Numbered from the stretch's first letter, positions 1 through 8,977 are shown. The stretch is 64,000 bases of DNA from Glycomyces buryatensis (GCF_004912275.1 NZ_STGY01000029.1:63259-127258); one strand, 5' to 3'. Notes: generated from the sequence alone by a model not told the origin. Translations and numbers: made by a program.

Positions 1-48
1 TCGTCCACCGAGGCGGCGTGTACGCAGGACTGTGGGAGGCGTGGAACC

Positions 49-320
49 GTGGCAGGCAGTCGAATTGAGGCTTCGGGAGAATGCCTGGTCTGGATCGCCG
101 GCACCAACCGGGTCGATCCCCGGTTTCTCACCTGGTGCTCGCCACTCGAGCGCGGGTGCCTCCACTCCTACCGCCACGCGGAGGACCGCGACCGATTCCC
201 CATCGGCGTCGAAGTGACGAGGCTGGCGGTATCGGCGCTCACCGGCATCGATCCTGAAACAGTCCGCATCGAACGGACCTGCGATCGATGCGGAGCGGCC
301 CACGACGGGGACGCAATTAC
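49..320 (+). pseudogene. 4'-phosphopantetheinyl transferase, N-terminal fragment
   Basis: The first ~90 codons from the GTG at 49 read like the N-terminal lobe of an actinobacterial Sfp-type phosphopantetheinyl transferase: a SPLER block, an SYRHAEDRDRF block, then TRLAVSALTGIDPETVRIERT followed by a CDRCGAAH motif where family members have a Cys-rich turn and His before the SVSHS motif. After about base 305 the frame no longer resembles the family. In the +1 frame a degenerate LSISSSDS resembles the expected SVSHS, which suggests a frameshift. The Mg-binding acidic pair and the C-terminal WxxKEA motif are absent. I infer a truncated remnant. Family recognition is from motif memory only. Confidence 0.4.
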
Positions 321-388
321 ATCGAGATCTCTCGATTTCCAGCTCCGACAGCCGCGGATTCAGGCCGTCGGCCGGATACGGTTCATGT

Positions 389-844
389 ATGGCCTACAGC
401 TATTTTTCCCAGGACGACGCTACGGCCGCCCTCCGGTCCACGCTGGCGCACGCGCAGCGACTCCCGGCATTGTCGGCACTACTCGACGGCGACCTGCTGT
501 GGGACCAATCGGCGCACCAACTCGTGTGCATGGTCGATTCCTGGATCGACGGCTCCAGATACGGGCGTCGAATGCACACTTGCACGGGCCGCCGCGTCAT
601 CAACGACAGCGACCTCGCGCGCGGGTTCTCCAACGGCGCCAAGACCGCCGAACCCGAACTCGTGGCCGCGGCGGCCGACGAGGTCCTCGACATCATTGTT
701 GCCTGCATCTCCGCGGTCGACGATTCCAGGGCGTCGGCCGCGGTCACCGCGGCGCTCCATGGCGGCTTGGCGGAGTCCCCGTCTCGAAAGCCGATGTTCA
801 CGGCGCTGCGGGAACGGCAGCTCGCGCGCACGACCCAGCTCTGA
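389..844 (+). CDS. Hypothetical protein, 151 aa
   Basis: This frame has good actinobacterial codon bias (mostly G/C third bases) and starts at ATG 389. No strong Shine-Dalgarno sequence is visible and the same frame is open upstream, so the start is uncertain. The product is soluble, rich in Ala, Leu and Asp, with two Cys (in LVCMVDSW and HTCTG) and no signal peptide or membrane segment. I do not recognise a family. It follows the decayed phosphopantetheinyl-transferase fragment in that fragment's +1 frame, so it may have been created or extended by that gene's decay. It converges on the SWIM gene. Confidence 0.45.
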   Translation: MAYSYFSQDDATAALRSTLAHAQRLPALSALLDGDLLWDQSAHQLVCMVDSWIDGSRYGRRMHTCTGRRVINDSDLARGFSNGAKTAEPELVAAAADEVLDIIVACISAVDDSRASAAVTAALHGGLAESPSRKPMFTALRERQLARTTQL

Positions 845-871
845 GCGGAGGTGGCTCCCGAGGCGGATCCC

Positions 872-1534
872 TCATGTAGCCCCGACGCCGTCGGGGAGGT
901 CTGCTTCGACCAGGGCCGTCATGGCCGTCCCCGCCGCCACTGCGGCGATGGATTCGAGGGCTTCGAGGTCGACACCGGTGCCGGGCCTGGGCGGGCAGTA
1001 GCAGGGCTCGCCGACTGCGTCGGGGGCGCTGACCGCATCGGGCAACGTCTGGAGGGGGCGGGCGAACGCGTCGGCCGGGTCGATCGCGTCGGTCGCGAGT
1101 TCGGTTCCCCACCGGCTCCGCCCGGCCGTTCGGTCCTCTGGTGACGCGAGTGGTTCGGCGGGGAGCGGCACGCTGTTGCCGCCTGCGGCGCGGAGGGTGC
1201 GCAGCACCGACGGGTCCTCATCGATGATCCGGCCGATGCGGAAGACCACCGCCACCACGTGCTTGCACGGCCGGACCGGGTCCGGACAGTCACAGCCGGC
1301 TTCGATCCGGTCGGGTCCCGGCAAGATGATCTCGACGCGGTAGCGGCTGGTGCCGCTGCCGTCCACGGTCGCCAGGGCGCGGCCGGGCTCGAACTCGGGC
1401 TCGGGAACGCGGCCGGGGGTCGCATAGGCCAGCCCGCGTTCGAGCCTGCCCGAGTCCGCCTTCCGCAGTACAGGTTCGGCGATATTGAGCCAGTTCTGGC
1501 CCCATGGGGTGGTCACGTTGCGGCCGAAGCTCAT
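872..1534 (-). CDS. SWIM zinc-finger protein, 220 aa
   Basis: The ATG at 1534 overlaps the TGA of the SNF2 gene (ATGA), with GGAGGAG five bases upstream, so the two are translationally coupled. Residues ~75-95 hold the SWIM signature CDCPDPVRPCKH (CxCx(n)CxH), a zinc-binding fold used for DNA or protein contacts. The N-terminus (SFGRNVTTPWGQNW) and C-terminus are typical of the SWIM partner that accompanies SNF2 helicases in actinobacteria. Its likely role is DNA-binding or an adaptor for the helicase encoded just upstream. A longer reading frame starting at 1768 lies inside the SNF2 gene and is rejected in favour of the coupled start. Confidence 0.88.
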   Translation of the reverse strand: MSFGRNVTTPWGQNWLNIAEPVLRKADSGRLERGLAYATPGRVPEPEFEPGRALATVDGSGTSRYRVEIILPGPDRIEAGCDCPDPVRPCKHVVAVVFRIGRIIDEDPSVLRTLRAAGGNSVPLPAEPLASPEDRTAGRSRWGTELATDAIDPADAFARPLQTLPDAVSAPDAVGEPCYCPPRPGTGVDLEALESIAAVAAGTAMTALVEADLPDGVGAT

Positions 1535-4266
1535 CGGGTCTCCTCCAGTCGGACGAGTTCGTGGAGCTGGGCGTCGCTCAGCTCGGTCAGCGCGGACTCG
1601 CCCGAACCGACCACCGTTTCGGCAAGGGCGCGTTTGGACCCCAAGAGGGCCGCGACGCGCTCTTCGAGGGTGCCTTCGCAGACGAGGCGGTGGACCTGGA
1701 CCGCCTGGGTCTGGCCGATCCGGTAGGCCCGGTCGGTGGCCTGGTCCTCGGCGGCGGGGTTCCACCACCGGTCGAAGTGGACGACATGGGAGGCGCGGGT
1801 GAGGTTCAGCCCCACCCCGGCGGCCTTGAGCGACAAGAGCATCACCGGCATCTCACCCGCCTGGAACCGCTCGACCATCGCCTCCCGGCGCCCCACGGGC
1901 GTGCCGCCGTACAGGAACTCCGCTTCGATGCCCCTGCGGCTCAAGTGTGTCGAGAGGAGGTGCCCCATTTGGGCATACTGGGTGAACACGAGCGTGGCCG
2001 CGCCTTCGGCCGCGGTGATGTCGAGGAGTTCGTCGAGCAGTTCGAACTTGGCGGATTTGCCCTTGCCCGGGTCGGTCTCCTTCCTGTACTGAGCCGGGTG
2101 GTTGCAGATCTGCTTGAGTTCGGTGAGCAGCTTGAGCACCAGGCCGCGCCGCTCGATCCCGGCGGCCTCCCGAATGGCCGTCATGGTGTCTTTGACGACG
2201 CGCCGGTACAGGGCGGTCTGCTCCCTGGTGAGCGACACGGGGTGGTCGGTGATGGTCTTGGCGGGCAGTTCGGGGGCGATACCGGGGTCGGTCTTCAAGC
2301 GCCGCAGCATGAACGGGCGCAGGATGGCGGCCAGGCGGGCGGCGGCCTCGGGGTCGCCGCGCTCGACCGATCGCCCGTACGTGTCACGGAAGGCGCTCAG
2401 GTTCCCCAGCAGCCCCGGGGTGGTCCAGTCGAGGATCGCCCACAGGTCGGTGAGGTTGTTCTCGACCGGAGTGCCGGTGAGTGCCACCCGAGCCCCGGAG
2501 CGGATGGCGCGCAGGGCTTTCGCGGTTTCGGCGGCGGGGTTCTTGGCGTGCTGGGCCTCGTCGGCGCACACCAGCGACCACTCGATGCCGGCCAGGGCCT
2601 CGGCGTCGCGACGCATGGTGGCGTAGGTGGTCAGTACGAACTCGTCCTTGCCGACGTTGTCGAGGTCGCGGCCGGGCCCGTGGAAGCGGCGCACGGCCGA
2701 ATCGGGCGAGAACCTGGCGATCTCGGCGGCCCAGTTCGCCAGGAGCGAGGCCGGGCACACCACCAGGGTCGGGCCGCTGGTGGCCCCGTCGCACTGGCGG
2801 TGCAGGTGGAGCGCGATGAGGGTGATGGTCTTGCCCAGGCCCATATCGTCGGCCAGGCACGAGCCGAGTCCCATCGACGCGAGTGTGCGCAGCCAGTTCA
2901 GGCCCCGCAGCTGGTAGTCGCGCAGGACCCCGCGCAGCGCGGCCGGTTGCGGCACGGGCCAGTTGCCGGGGTGCTCGGGGTCGGTGAGCCGGTCGCGCAG
3001 GTCGGCCAGAGATCCCGTGACGCTCACCGGGACGGCGGCGTCGCCCACGGTCGTCGACCCGGTCAGGGCGGCGCGGAGCCCTTCGAGCGGGGCCGGACGG
3101 GCCAAGCGGCGACGCAGCCGCTCGCGCAGGGCCTCGTCGACGAGCACCCACCGGTCGTCCAGGCGGACGGCCGGACCGGCCGCGTCGGCAATCCGGTCCA
3201 GCTCGGCTTCGGTGAGGTCCCGGTCCGCGCACGCCGCCTGCCATTTGAAGTCCAGCAGCCCGTCCAGTGAGAACAGTGCAGGGCCCTGCTCGCCGGATGC
3301 GGCCGATTCGATCCGCAGCGACGCCACCAAGCTCCGGTCCACCCGCGTCGACCAGCGAACCTCCACCCCGAGGTCGCGCAGATCGTCCTCGACTCCGTCG
3401 AGCAGGACGCCCAGGTCGTGCGCCTCCAGCGGGACGCTGAGTCCCAGTGAGCGGCCCAATGTCCGGATCGGACCCCAGTTGATCCGCCGGGCGACACCCT
3501 GGAACGCCTGCCGCAGTTCCGCATCGCCGATGCCGGCTTCGGCGGGCTCGACCAGCCGAGAGGGGTCGGCTCGGTCGAACAGCCGCGCCAGGCCGGTCGC
3601 CCGGCCGTCCGGCTCCAGCGACACCGCCAGCGCCGGGCCCCAGCCCTCGTCGCGCCCGCGCGCGAGCTCGGCCGCGGTGCGGGCGAAGGCGGGCAGTTTC
3701 GTCGGTTCATTGACCGCGAAGGCGTCGTGACCGGTGGTGGGTCTCGCGGCCGCCGAGCGGGGCCAGGCATCGGCGACCGCGTCGAGGAACGCCCGCAGCA
3801 GCCGGTACGGATCTGGCATCCGGATGCCCGTCCCGCTTTCGACCGGAATGGCGTAGGCGCTCGGCGGCATGGCGGCGGCCAGGTCGCGCAGGTAGTCGGC
3901 GTCTCGTCCGTCGAGCGGGCCGATCCGCCAGGCGTCGCCGCCTGCGGCGTCGAGGCCCGGCAGCAGCCGACCCGCGGCCACGCATTCGAGTGCTTTGCGG
4001 GAGGCCAGGCCCCAGGCGCGGGCCGAGTCGGTGCCGCCCGCGAGGCGGACGAGGGATTCGGCGGCGCGTTCGGGCCGCAGCAGCATCGCCGGGAACGTCC
4101 GGACCGTCCCGGCGGCGTCCGCCACGACATCGATCTCGCCCCGATCGCCCGTTCCGTCCGGGAGCGGACCCCCATCGGGCCGGTAGAAGGCAACGAGCCC
4201 GCCGCGCGGCGGATCGCTCGGGCGGAAGACGACTTCACAGTCGGATGGGGAGGCTTCGATGGTCAC
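1531..4266 (-). CDS. SNF2/Swi2-family DEAD/H helicase-like ATPase, 911 aa
   Basis: Double-stranded-DNA translocase of the SNF2 family. The C-terminal half holds the motor: Walker A in DDMGLGKT near residue 475, a DEAQ box (CADEAQHAKN) near 570, and a helicase C domain ending in motifs V-VI (GVGLNLTRA, DRAYRIGQTQ) near 830-850. The N-terminal ~450 residues are poorly conserved, as in the bacterial SNF2 'SWIM-associated' group. I prefer the GTG at 4266 because GAGG lies seven bases upstream; an ATG at 4344 is in frame but lacks such a site. It forms a two-gene operon with the SWIM gene. The role is inferred to be DNA repair or remodelling; the substrate is unknown. Confidence 0.92.
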   Translation of the reverse strand: MTIEASPSDCEVVFRPSDPPRGGLVAFYRPDGGPLPDGTGDRGEIDVVADAAGTVRTFPAMLLRPERAAESLVRLAGGTDSARAWGLASRKALECVAAGRLLPGLDAAGGDAWRIGPLDGRDADYLRDLAAAMPPSAYAIPVESGTGIRMPDPYRLLRAFLDAVADAWPRSAAARPTTGHDAFAVNEPTKLPAFARTAAELARGRDEGWGPALAVSLEPDGRATGLARLFDRADPSRLVEPAEAGIGDAELRQAFQGVARRINWGPIRTLGRSLGLSVPLEAHDLGVLLDGVEDDLRDLGVEVRWSTRVDRSLVASLRIESAASGEQGPALFSLDGLLDFKWQAACADRDLTEAELDRIADAAGPAVRLDDRWVLVDEALRERLRRRLARPAPLEGLRAALTGSTTVGDAAVPVSVTGSLADLRDRLTDPEHPGNWPVPQPAALRGVLRDYQLRGLNWLRTLASMGLGSCLADDMGLGKTITLIALHLHRQCDGATSGPTLVVCPASLLANWAAEIARFSPDSAVRRFHGPGRDLDNVGKDEFVLTTYATMRRDAEALAGIEWSLVCADEAQHAKNPAAETAKALRAIRSGARVALTGTPVENNLTDLWAILDWTTPGLLGNLSAFRDTYGRSVERGDPEAAARLAAILRPFMLRRLKTDPGIAPELPAKTITDHPVSLTREQTALYRRVVKDTMTAIREAAGIERRGLVLKLLTELKQICNHPAQYRKETDPGKGKSAKFELLDELLDITAAEGAATLVFTQYAQMGHLLSTHLSRRGIEAEFLYGGTPVGRREAMVERFQAGEMPVMLLSLKAAGVGLNLTRASHVVHFDRWWNPAAEDQATDRAYRIGQTQAVQVHRLVCEGTLEERVAALLGSKRALAETVVGSGESALTELSDAQLHELVRLEETR

Positions 4267-4395
4267 GGCGGCACCTCGCTGGAGCAGATCGGACGTCACC
4301 ACGCCTAACGAGGTTACGCAGCCGAAGGCAATGGGCCGAACCACGGGACCGACGACCGCCTCACACTCCCGAACCGATGCGGCCGGAAGCAGCGG

Positions 4396-4421
4396 GGAGG
4401 CCCGGTTGTGGGCCTCCTTTT
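4396..4421 (+). terminator. Intrinsic terminator-like hairpin upstream of the LacI gene
   Basis: GGAGGCCC, a six-base loop (GGTTGT), GGGCCTCC and then TTTT on the plus strand make a textbook intrinsic terminator. No plus-strand gene precedes it (the SNF2 gene runs the other way), so it would insulate the sugar operon regulator from antisense transcription or mark the end of a lost gene. Confidence 0.45.
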
Positions 4422-4485
4422 GGCGCGTGGGTTACTCGCCTGACGGCGGGTTCAGGACCAGGCCGTTCGGGGCGGTCCAGTGGTT

Positions 4486-4497
4486 TGCATCGTTGTA
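4486..4497. promoter_or_regulatory. Imperfect LacI-family operator before the regulator gene
   Basis: TGCATCGTTGTA matches 10 of 12 positions of the perfect palindrome TACAACGTTGTA found twice before the binding-protein gene. It lies 26 bases upstream of the regulator start, which suggests autoregulation. Confidence 0.5.
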
Positions 4498-4522
4498 GGA
4501 TGACCCGGACTGAGGAGGTGCG

Positions 4523-5536
4523 ATGGCCGCGACCCTGCGCGATGTCGCGAAGCTGGCTGGCGTTTCGTTCAAGACGGTCTCGAACGTCATCAACGACTAT
4601 CCGCACGTCCGCCCAGCGACCCGGGAGAAGGTCGAGCGCGCGATCGCCGAGCTCGGCTACAAGCCGAACATGAGCGCGCGCAGCCTGCGGTCGGGTCGCA
4701 CCGACACGATCGCCCTTGCCGTCCCCGAGCTGAACCTGAGCTACTTCGCCGAGCTCGCCGGCCTCATCATCGCGGCCGCCGAGGAGAAGGGCCTGGTCAC
4801 GCTGGTCGAGCAGACCGGCGGGGACCGAGAGCGGGAGCTGGCGCTGCTGCACAGCCCGCGCCTGAGCATGACCGACGGCCTCATCATCAGCCCGTTGGGC
4901 ATGGGGCAACAGGACACCGAGGCGCTCGACGTCCCGTTCCCGCTGGTGCTGCTGGGCGAGCGGACCTTCGACTGGCCGTGCGACCACGTCACCATGCGCA
5001 ATGAGGACGCCGCGCGCGCCGCGACCGAGTACCTCATCAGTTCGGGGCGACGCCGGATCGCCGTCATCGGCGAGAACGAGGCCGAGATCATGGGCTCGGC
5101 CCGGCTGCGGCTCCGCGGCTACCGCGAAGCGCTTGCGACGCAGGGAATCGAGTACGACGAGCGGCTGGTCGTGCGGGCCACGCTGTGGCACCGGGCGGAC
5201 GGCGCGCGGGCGATGCGCGAGCTGCTGGAGCGCGGCGTCGAGTTCGACGCGGTCTTCGGCTTCAACGACACGCTGGCGCTCGGCGCGATGCGCGTACTCC
5301 AGGAGGCGGGGCTGCGCGTGCCCGAGGACGTGGCCGTCCTGGGCTTCGACGACCTGGACGAGGCCGCCTACTCGATCCCGTCGCTGACCACGGTGGACCC
5401 GGGCCGGGAGTGGTTGGCTCGCACCGCGGTCGACACGCTGTTCGAACGCATCGGGCGTGGAGGCGCCGAGCTGCCGCCGCGCACCAAGCTCGCGGATTTC
5501 AGGATCATCGAGCGCGAGTCCGCCCCGCGGGACTGA
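4523..5536 (+). CDS. LacI-family transcriptional regulator, 337 aa
   Basis: Repressor-type regulator of the downstream sugar transport and glycosidase genes. Residues 3-25 form the LacI helix-turn-helix (TLRDVAKLAGVSFKTVSNVI), followed by the hinge (GYKPNMSARSLRSGRT) and a periplasmic-binding-protein-like effector domain ending in the usual TTVDP block. GAGGAGGTGCG precedes the ATG. Its probable operators are the TACAACGTTGTA palindromes at 5587 and 5732 and the degenerate copy at 4486. The effector is inferred to be the oligosaccharide taken up by the adjacent ABC system, or its breakdown product. It is similar in position to CebR, but the operators differ from the CebR consensus TGGGAGCGCTCCCA. 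Confidence 0.93.
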   Translation: MAATLRDVAKLAGVSFKTVSNVINDYPHVRPATREKVERAIAELGYKPNMSARSLRSGRTDTIALAVPELNLSYFAELAGLIIAAAEEKGLVTLVEQTGGDRERELALLHSPRLSMTDGLIISPLGMGQQDTEALDVPFPLVLLGERTFDWPCDHVTMRNEDAARAATEYLISSGRRRIAVIGENEAEIMGSARLRLRGYREALATQGIEYDERLVVRATLWHRADGARAMRELLERGVEFDAVFGFNDTLALGAMRVLQEAGLRVPEDVAVLGFDDLDEAAYSIPSLTTVDPGREWLARTAVDTLFERIGRGGAELPPRTKLADFRIIERESAPRD

Positions 5537-5586
5537 ACCGCCGCAGGTTGCGCGTTTGGACAAGTGACATGAGCGTTCCCAATTTT

Positions 5587-5598
5587 TACAACGTTGTA
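5587..5598. promoter_or_regulatory. Perfect LacI-type operator 1
   Basis: TACAACGTTGTA is a perfect 12-bp palindrome with the central CG of LacI/GalR operators. It lies in the 300-bp gap between the regulator and the binding-protein gene. A second identical copy is 145 bp downstream, a spacing that would allow looping. Confidence 0.7.
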
Positions 5599-5731
5599 TG
5601 TTAGGTAAGGCACCTCCTGGATCGAGTGCACTTGAGCGGTCAAGTCCCCGGTCACGGAATGGAGAAGAAGTGGAAACGAAGCGCGCACGGCATTGACAGC
5701 CGCCGTGACGGGTCCTTAGGATTCACGCAAT

Positions 5732-5743
5732 TACAACGTTGTA
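5732..5743. promoter_or_regulatory. Perfect LacI-type operator 2
   Basis: This is an identical copy of TACAACGTTGTA, about 90 bp before the ATG of the solute-binding lipoprotein. It probably overlaps or follows the promoter of the transport operon, giving repression by the upstream LacI-family protein. Confidence 0.7.
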
Positions 5744-5833
5744 GAAGACGTGCCCGGTCGCCCAGGCGTGTCCCCGAATCGGCGTTGCACCAATCAAAGA
5801 CAGCGCAGTCTCGCGTTGGGAGGGAACACGGAA

Positions 5834-7090
5834 ATGACACGCACACGAATCCTGCTCGGTTCAGGGGTCGCCGCACTCGCGCTCATCGCGACCGGCTGCT
5901 CCGGAAGCGACGACGCCGGCGGCCCGGTCGAGCTCACGTTCTGGCACGGCTACACCGAGGCCGACGGCGACGTGCTCGAGGGCATCGTCGACGACTTCAA
6001 CGCGTCTCAGGAAGACATCGCCATCAGCACCGAGGTGAAGACCTGGGCGAGCATTGACGACTCGCTGCTGACCGCGCTGTCCGCGGGCGAAGGCCCCGAC
6101 ATCGTGGCCATGCCCGCCGAACGCCTCCCGGTCTACGCCGACAAGGGCGCCTTCCAGGAGCTCGACGACTTCTACGCGAGCGAGGAGAGCAACACCGCGA
6201 ACCTCGTCGAGGGCGCCGTGTCCATGGTCGAGGTCGATGGAGCCAAGTACGGCGTGCCCACCGGCTTCGTGCCGCTCGCGGTCTACTACAACACCGCGCT
6301 CTTCGAGACCGCCGGCGTCACCGAGTTCCCCGGGAACTGGGACGAGTGGGTCGCCACCTCCCAGCAGCTCACCGTGGACGAGAACGGCGACGGCACACCC
6401 GAGCAGTACGGCGCGGTCCTGCCCGACCACGCCACGGTCGCCAACGGCCTGTGGCCGTCCCTGTTCTACGGCAACGGCGGGAACATCGTCGAGGACGGCC
6501 AGGCCGTCATCGACTCGCCCGAGAACGCCGAGACCCTCGAGTTCTGGCGCGACGCGATCGTCGACGAGCAGATCTCGCCCACCGGAGTGGACGGCATCGG
6601 CGCCGACGAGCTGTTCAGCGCCGGCAAGGCCGCGATGACCGTCGGCGGCCCCTGGATGGCCTCGATCGCCGACGAGAACGGCATCGCCTACGAGATCGCG
6701 CCGATCCCGGCCGGTCCCGCCGAGCAGGCCGCCTCCGCGATCGGCGTGTCCATGTCGGTCACCGCCGACACGGACGACGACGAGCAGGCCGCCGCCGAGG
6801 AGTTCTTCTCGTTCTTCCTCAACGACGAGAACGCCGCCGCCTGGTCGCTCGGTTCCGGATGGCCGCCGCTGCGCACCGACGTCCCGGCCGAGGCCGTCGC
6901 CTCCAACCCGGTCGTCGTCTCGCTCAGCGAGATCGCGTCCACGGGCCGCCCGCTACTGCCGGGCGTCGTGAACAGCGTCGACGTCCTCGCGGCCATCGAC
7001 GAGCTCACCCAGCGGGCCGTCGCCGGTGAGGACATCGACGCACTGCTCGCCGAGGCCGAGGCCGAGATCCAGACCGCCCTCGAGGACTAG
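5834..7090 (+). CDS. ABC sugar transporter solute-binding lipoprotein, 418 aa
   Basis: Extracellular carbohydrate-binding protein (SBP family 1). The start at ATG 5834 follows GGGAGGG and gives a classic lipoprotein signal: MTRTR, a hydrophobic stretch and the lipobox LIATGC with the acylated Cys near residue 23. The mature part begins LTFWHGYTEADG, typical of oligosaccharide-binding proteins. A 28-codon longer frame would bury the signal and is rejected. It is followed by a strong hairpin and then two permease genes. No ATPase is encoded here, so it probably shares a housekeeping MsiK-type ATPase, as is common for actinobacterial CUT1 systems. Substrate inferred: a beta-glucoside or similar oligosaccharide, from the GH1-like gene. 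Confidence 0.93.
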   Translation: MTRTRILLGSGVAALALIATGCSGSDDAGGPVELTFWHGYTEADGDVLEGIVDDFNASQEDIAISTEVKTWASIDDSLLTALSAGEGPDIVAMPAERLPVYADKGAFQELDDFYASEESNTANLVEGAVSMVEVDGAKYGVPTGFVPLAVYYNTALFETAGVTEFPGNWDEWVATSQQLTVDENGDGTPEQYGAVLPDHATVANGLWPSLFYGNGGNIVEDGQAVIDSPENAETLEFWRDAIVDEQISPTGVDGIGADELFSAGKAAMTVGGPWMASIADENGIAYEIAPIPAGPAEQAASAIGVSMSVTADTDDDEQAAAEEFFSFFLNDENAAAWSLGSGWPPLRTDVPAEAVASNPVVVSLSEIASTGRPLLPGVVNSVDVLAAIDELTQRAVAGEDIDALLAEAEAEIQTALED

Positions 7091-7097
7091 TCGCGAC

Positions 7098-7130
7098 CGG
7101 CGGGGACGCCCGGCGAGGGCGTCCCCGCCG
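7098..7130 (+). terminator. Intra-operon hairpin after the binding-protein gene
   Basis: CGGCGGGGACGCCC and GGGCGTCCCCGCCG form a perfect 14-bp stem with a five-base loop, followed by TATTT. Such hairpins between a binding protein and its permeases commonly cause partial termination or protect the 3' end, so the lipoprotein is made in excess. Confidence 0.65.
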
Positions 7131-7160
7131 TATTTCGAGAACGGAGGAAACGAGGAGACC

Positions 7161-8111
7161 ATGAGTGCACCGCAGTCACCGGCCCGCCGGTACCGCCCGC
7201 CCGCACCGCTGGGAGGACGGCCCCGCCGACTCGACAGCCCCTGGCGTCGCAACGCGATGGCCGCCGGGTTCCTCGCGCCGGCGTTGATCATCATCGGCCT
7301 GTTCACGATCTGGCCGATGCTCTCGGCGCTGCGCCTGTCCTTCACCGACGCGAGCGGTTTCGGCGACCCCGAATGGGTCGGCCTCCAGAACTATGTGGAC
7401 GTCTTCTCCGACCCCGACCTGCTCAAGGCGGTCACCAACACGGTGCTCTACACCGTGCTGTTCACCCCCACGGCGGTCCTCGCCGCCCTCGGCCTGGCGC
7501 TGCTGCTCAACAGCCCGCATCTGCCGTTCCGCTCGTTCTTCCGCACCGCGCTCTTCGTGCCCTTCGTGGTCTCGTTCGCGGTGGCGGCCTTCGCGTGGAG
7601 CTATCTCATCGACCCGCAGGTGGGCCTGCTCAACTACTGGCTGCGCGGCATGGGGATCCAGATGGGCAATGTGCTCCAGGATCCGACGTGGGCAATGCCG
7701 ATGGTCGCGTTCGTCGCGGTGTGGAAGCTCTTCGGCTTCTACTTCGTGATCTTCCTGGCCGGGCTCCAGGACATCCCGTCCTCGCTCTACGAGGCCGCCC
7801 GCATGGACGGAGCCGGCCCGTGGTCGCGGCTGCGGCACGTGACACTGCCGCTGCTGTCGAACACGATGGCGTTCGTCCTCATCTTCGCGATGATCGCCGC
7901 GCTCCAGGCCTTCGACCAGATCTACGTCATGACCGGCGGCGGCCCCTACGGCAGCACCCAGACCCTGGTCATGGAGATCTACGAGTCCGGTTTCCGCAAG
8001 CTCGAAATCGGCTTCGCCTCCGCGCTCTCGTACGTGCTGCTCATCGCCACGTTGATGCTGAGCCTGGTGCAGTTCGCGTTCTTCGGCCGCAGAGAAAAGG
8101 ACATGGCATGA
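7161..8111 (+). CDS. ABC sugar transporter permease, MalF type, 316 aa
   Basis: Inner-membrane permease of a CUT1 carbohydrate importer. The ATG at 7161 follows a GAGGAGA site. A basic N-terminus (residues 1-30) precedes six predicted membrane segments. The EAA loop that contacts the ATPase is visible as YEAARMDGAGPWSRLRHVTLP around residues 210-230. The stop overlaps the next permease start (ATGA). It works with the upstream lipoprotein and the downstream MalG-type permease. Confidence 0.93.
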   Translation: MSAPQSPARRYRPPAPLGGRPRRLDSPWRRNAMAAGFLAPALIIIGLFTIWPMLSALRLSFTDASGFGDPEWVGLQNYVDVFSDPDLLKAVTNTVLYTVLFTPTAVLAALGLALLLNSPHLPFRSFFRTALFVPFVVSFAVAAFAWSYLIDPQVGLLNYWLRGMGIQMGNVLQDPTWAMPMVAFVAVWKLFGFYFVIFLAGLQDIPSSLYEAARMDGAGPWSRLRHVTLPLLSNTMAFVLIFAMIAALQAFDQIYVMTGGGPYGSTQTLVMEIYESGFRKLEIGFASALSYVLLIATLMLSLVQFAFFGRREKDMA

Positions 8112-8977
8112 GCACCGCCGCCGTCAAGCGCAACCGGCAGCGCCTTCAAAAGCTGCGCGAGCTCCGGCCGAGCACCGTCCTCGCCACGGTCGCCCTCATC
8201 ATTGTCAGCGCCATCGTGCTGCTGCCCATCGTGATCATCGTGCTCACCGCGTTCAAGCCGGTCGCCGAGGTCAACGCCTACCCGCCGAGCCTGCTCCCGG
8301 ACGCCTGGACGCTCGACAACCTGAAGACGGTGACCTCCGAGCTGCCGTTCCTCAGGCTCGTCGGCAACAGCTTCGTGTTCGCGGGCGGCGTCACCGCGTT
8401 CGCGCTGGTATTCGACTCGCTCGCGGCGTACGCCCTGGCCCGCATGGACTTCAAGGGCCGCAAGGTCCTGCTCATCGCGATCATCGCGACGCTGATGATC
8501 CCGTTCCAGGCCACGCTGATCCCGCTCTACCAGCTGGTGGCCGACCTGGGCTGGGTGAACACGTACACCGGGCTGATCGCGCCGCGCGCGGCGGACGCGT
8601 TCGGGATCTTCTTCCTGCGCCAGTTCTTCCTCGCGCTCCCCCGCGACATCGACGCGGCCGCGCGGATCGACGGCGCGGGCGAGTTCCGGATCTTCCGGTC
8701 GATCGTGCTGCCGAACGCCGTGCCCGCCCTGCTCACGTTGGGGCTGTTCACCTTCGTGAACAACTGGAACGACCTGCTGTGGCCGCTGGTGTTCACCACC
8801 GACGCCGAGATGGGCACCATCACCTCCGGTCTGACGCTGCTGACCGGGCCCAGCGGCATCGTGCCCCACGGCGTGATGATGGCCGGTTCGCTCATCGCGA
8901 TCCTGCCGCTCGTCATCGCGTTCCTCTTCATCCAGCGCCGCTTCATCGAGAACATCGCAACGACAGGACTCAAATGA
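8108..8977 (+). CDS. ABC sugar transporter permease, MalG type, 289 aa
   Basis: Second membrane subunit of the importer, with six predicted membrane helices and the EAA motif IDAAARIDGAGEFRIFRSIV near residues 180-200. It ends with the typical C-terminal FIQRRFIENIATTGLK, matching MalG-like proteins. ATG 8108 overlaps the stop of the MalF-type gene, and its own stop overlaps the glycosidase start, so the three are translationally coupled. Confidence 0.93.
   Translation: MSTAAVKRNRQRLQKLRELRPSTVLATVALIIVSAIVLLPIVIIVLTAFKPVAEVNAYPPSLLPDAWTLDNLKTVTSELPFLRLVGNSFVFAGGVTAFALVFDSLAAYALARMDFKGRKVLLIAIIATLMIPFQATLIPLYQLVADLGWVNTYTGLIAPRAADAFGIFFLRQFFLALPRDIDAAARIDGAGEFRIFRSIVLPNAVPALLTLGLFTFVNNWNDLLWPLVFTTDAEMGTITSGLTLLTGPSGIVPHGVMMAGSLIAILPLVIAFLFIQRRFIENIATTGLK

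Noticed and set aside
3990-4673. Plus-strand frames opposite the SNF2 gene and across the LacI start
   Set aside because: They are high-GC shadows with Arg/Pro/Ala-rich composition and no motif, while the minus-strand SNF2 and plus-strand LacI genes have clear domains.
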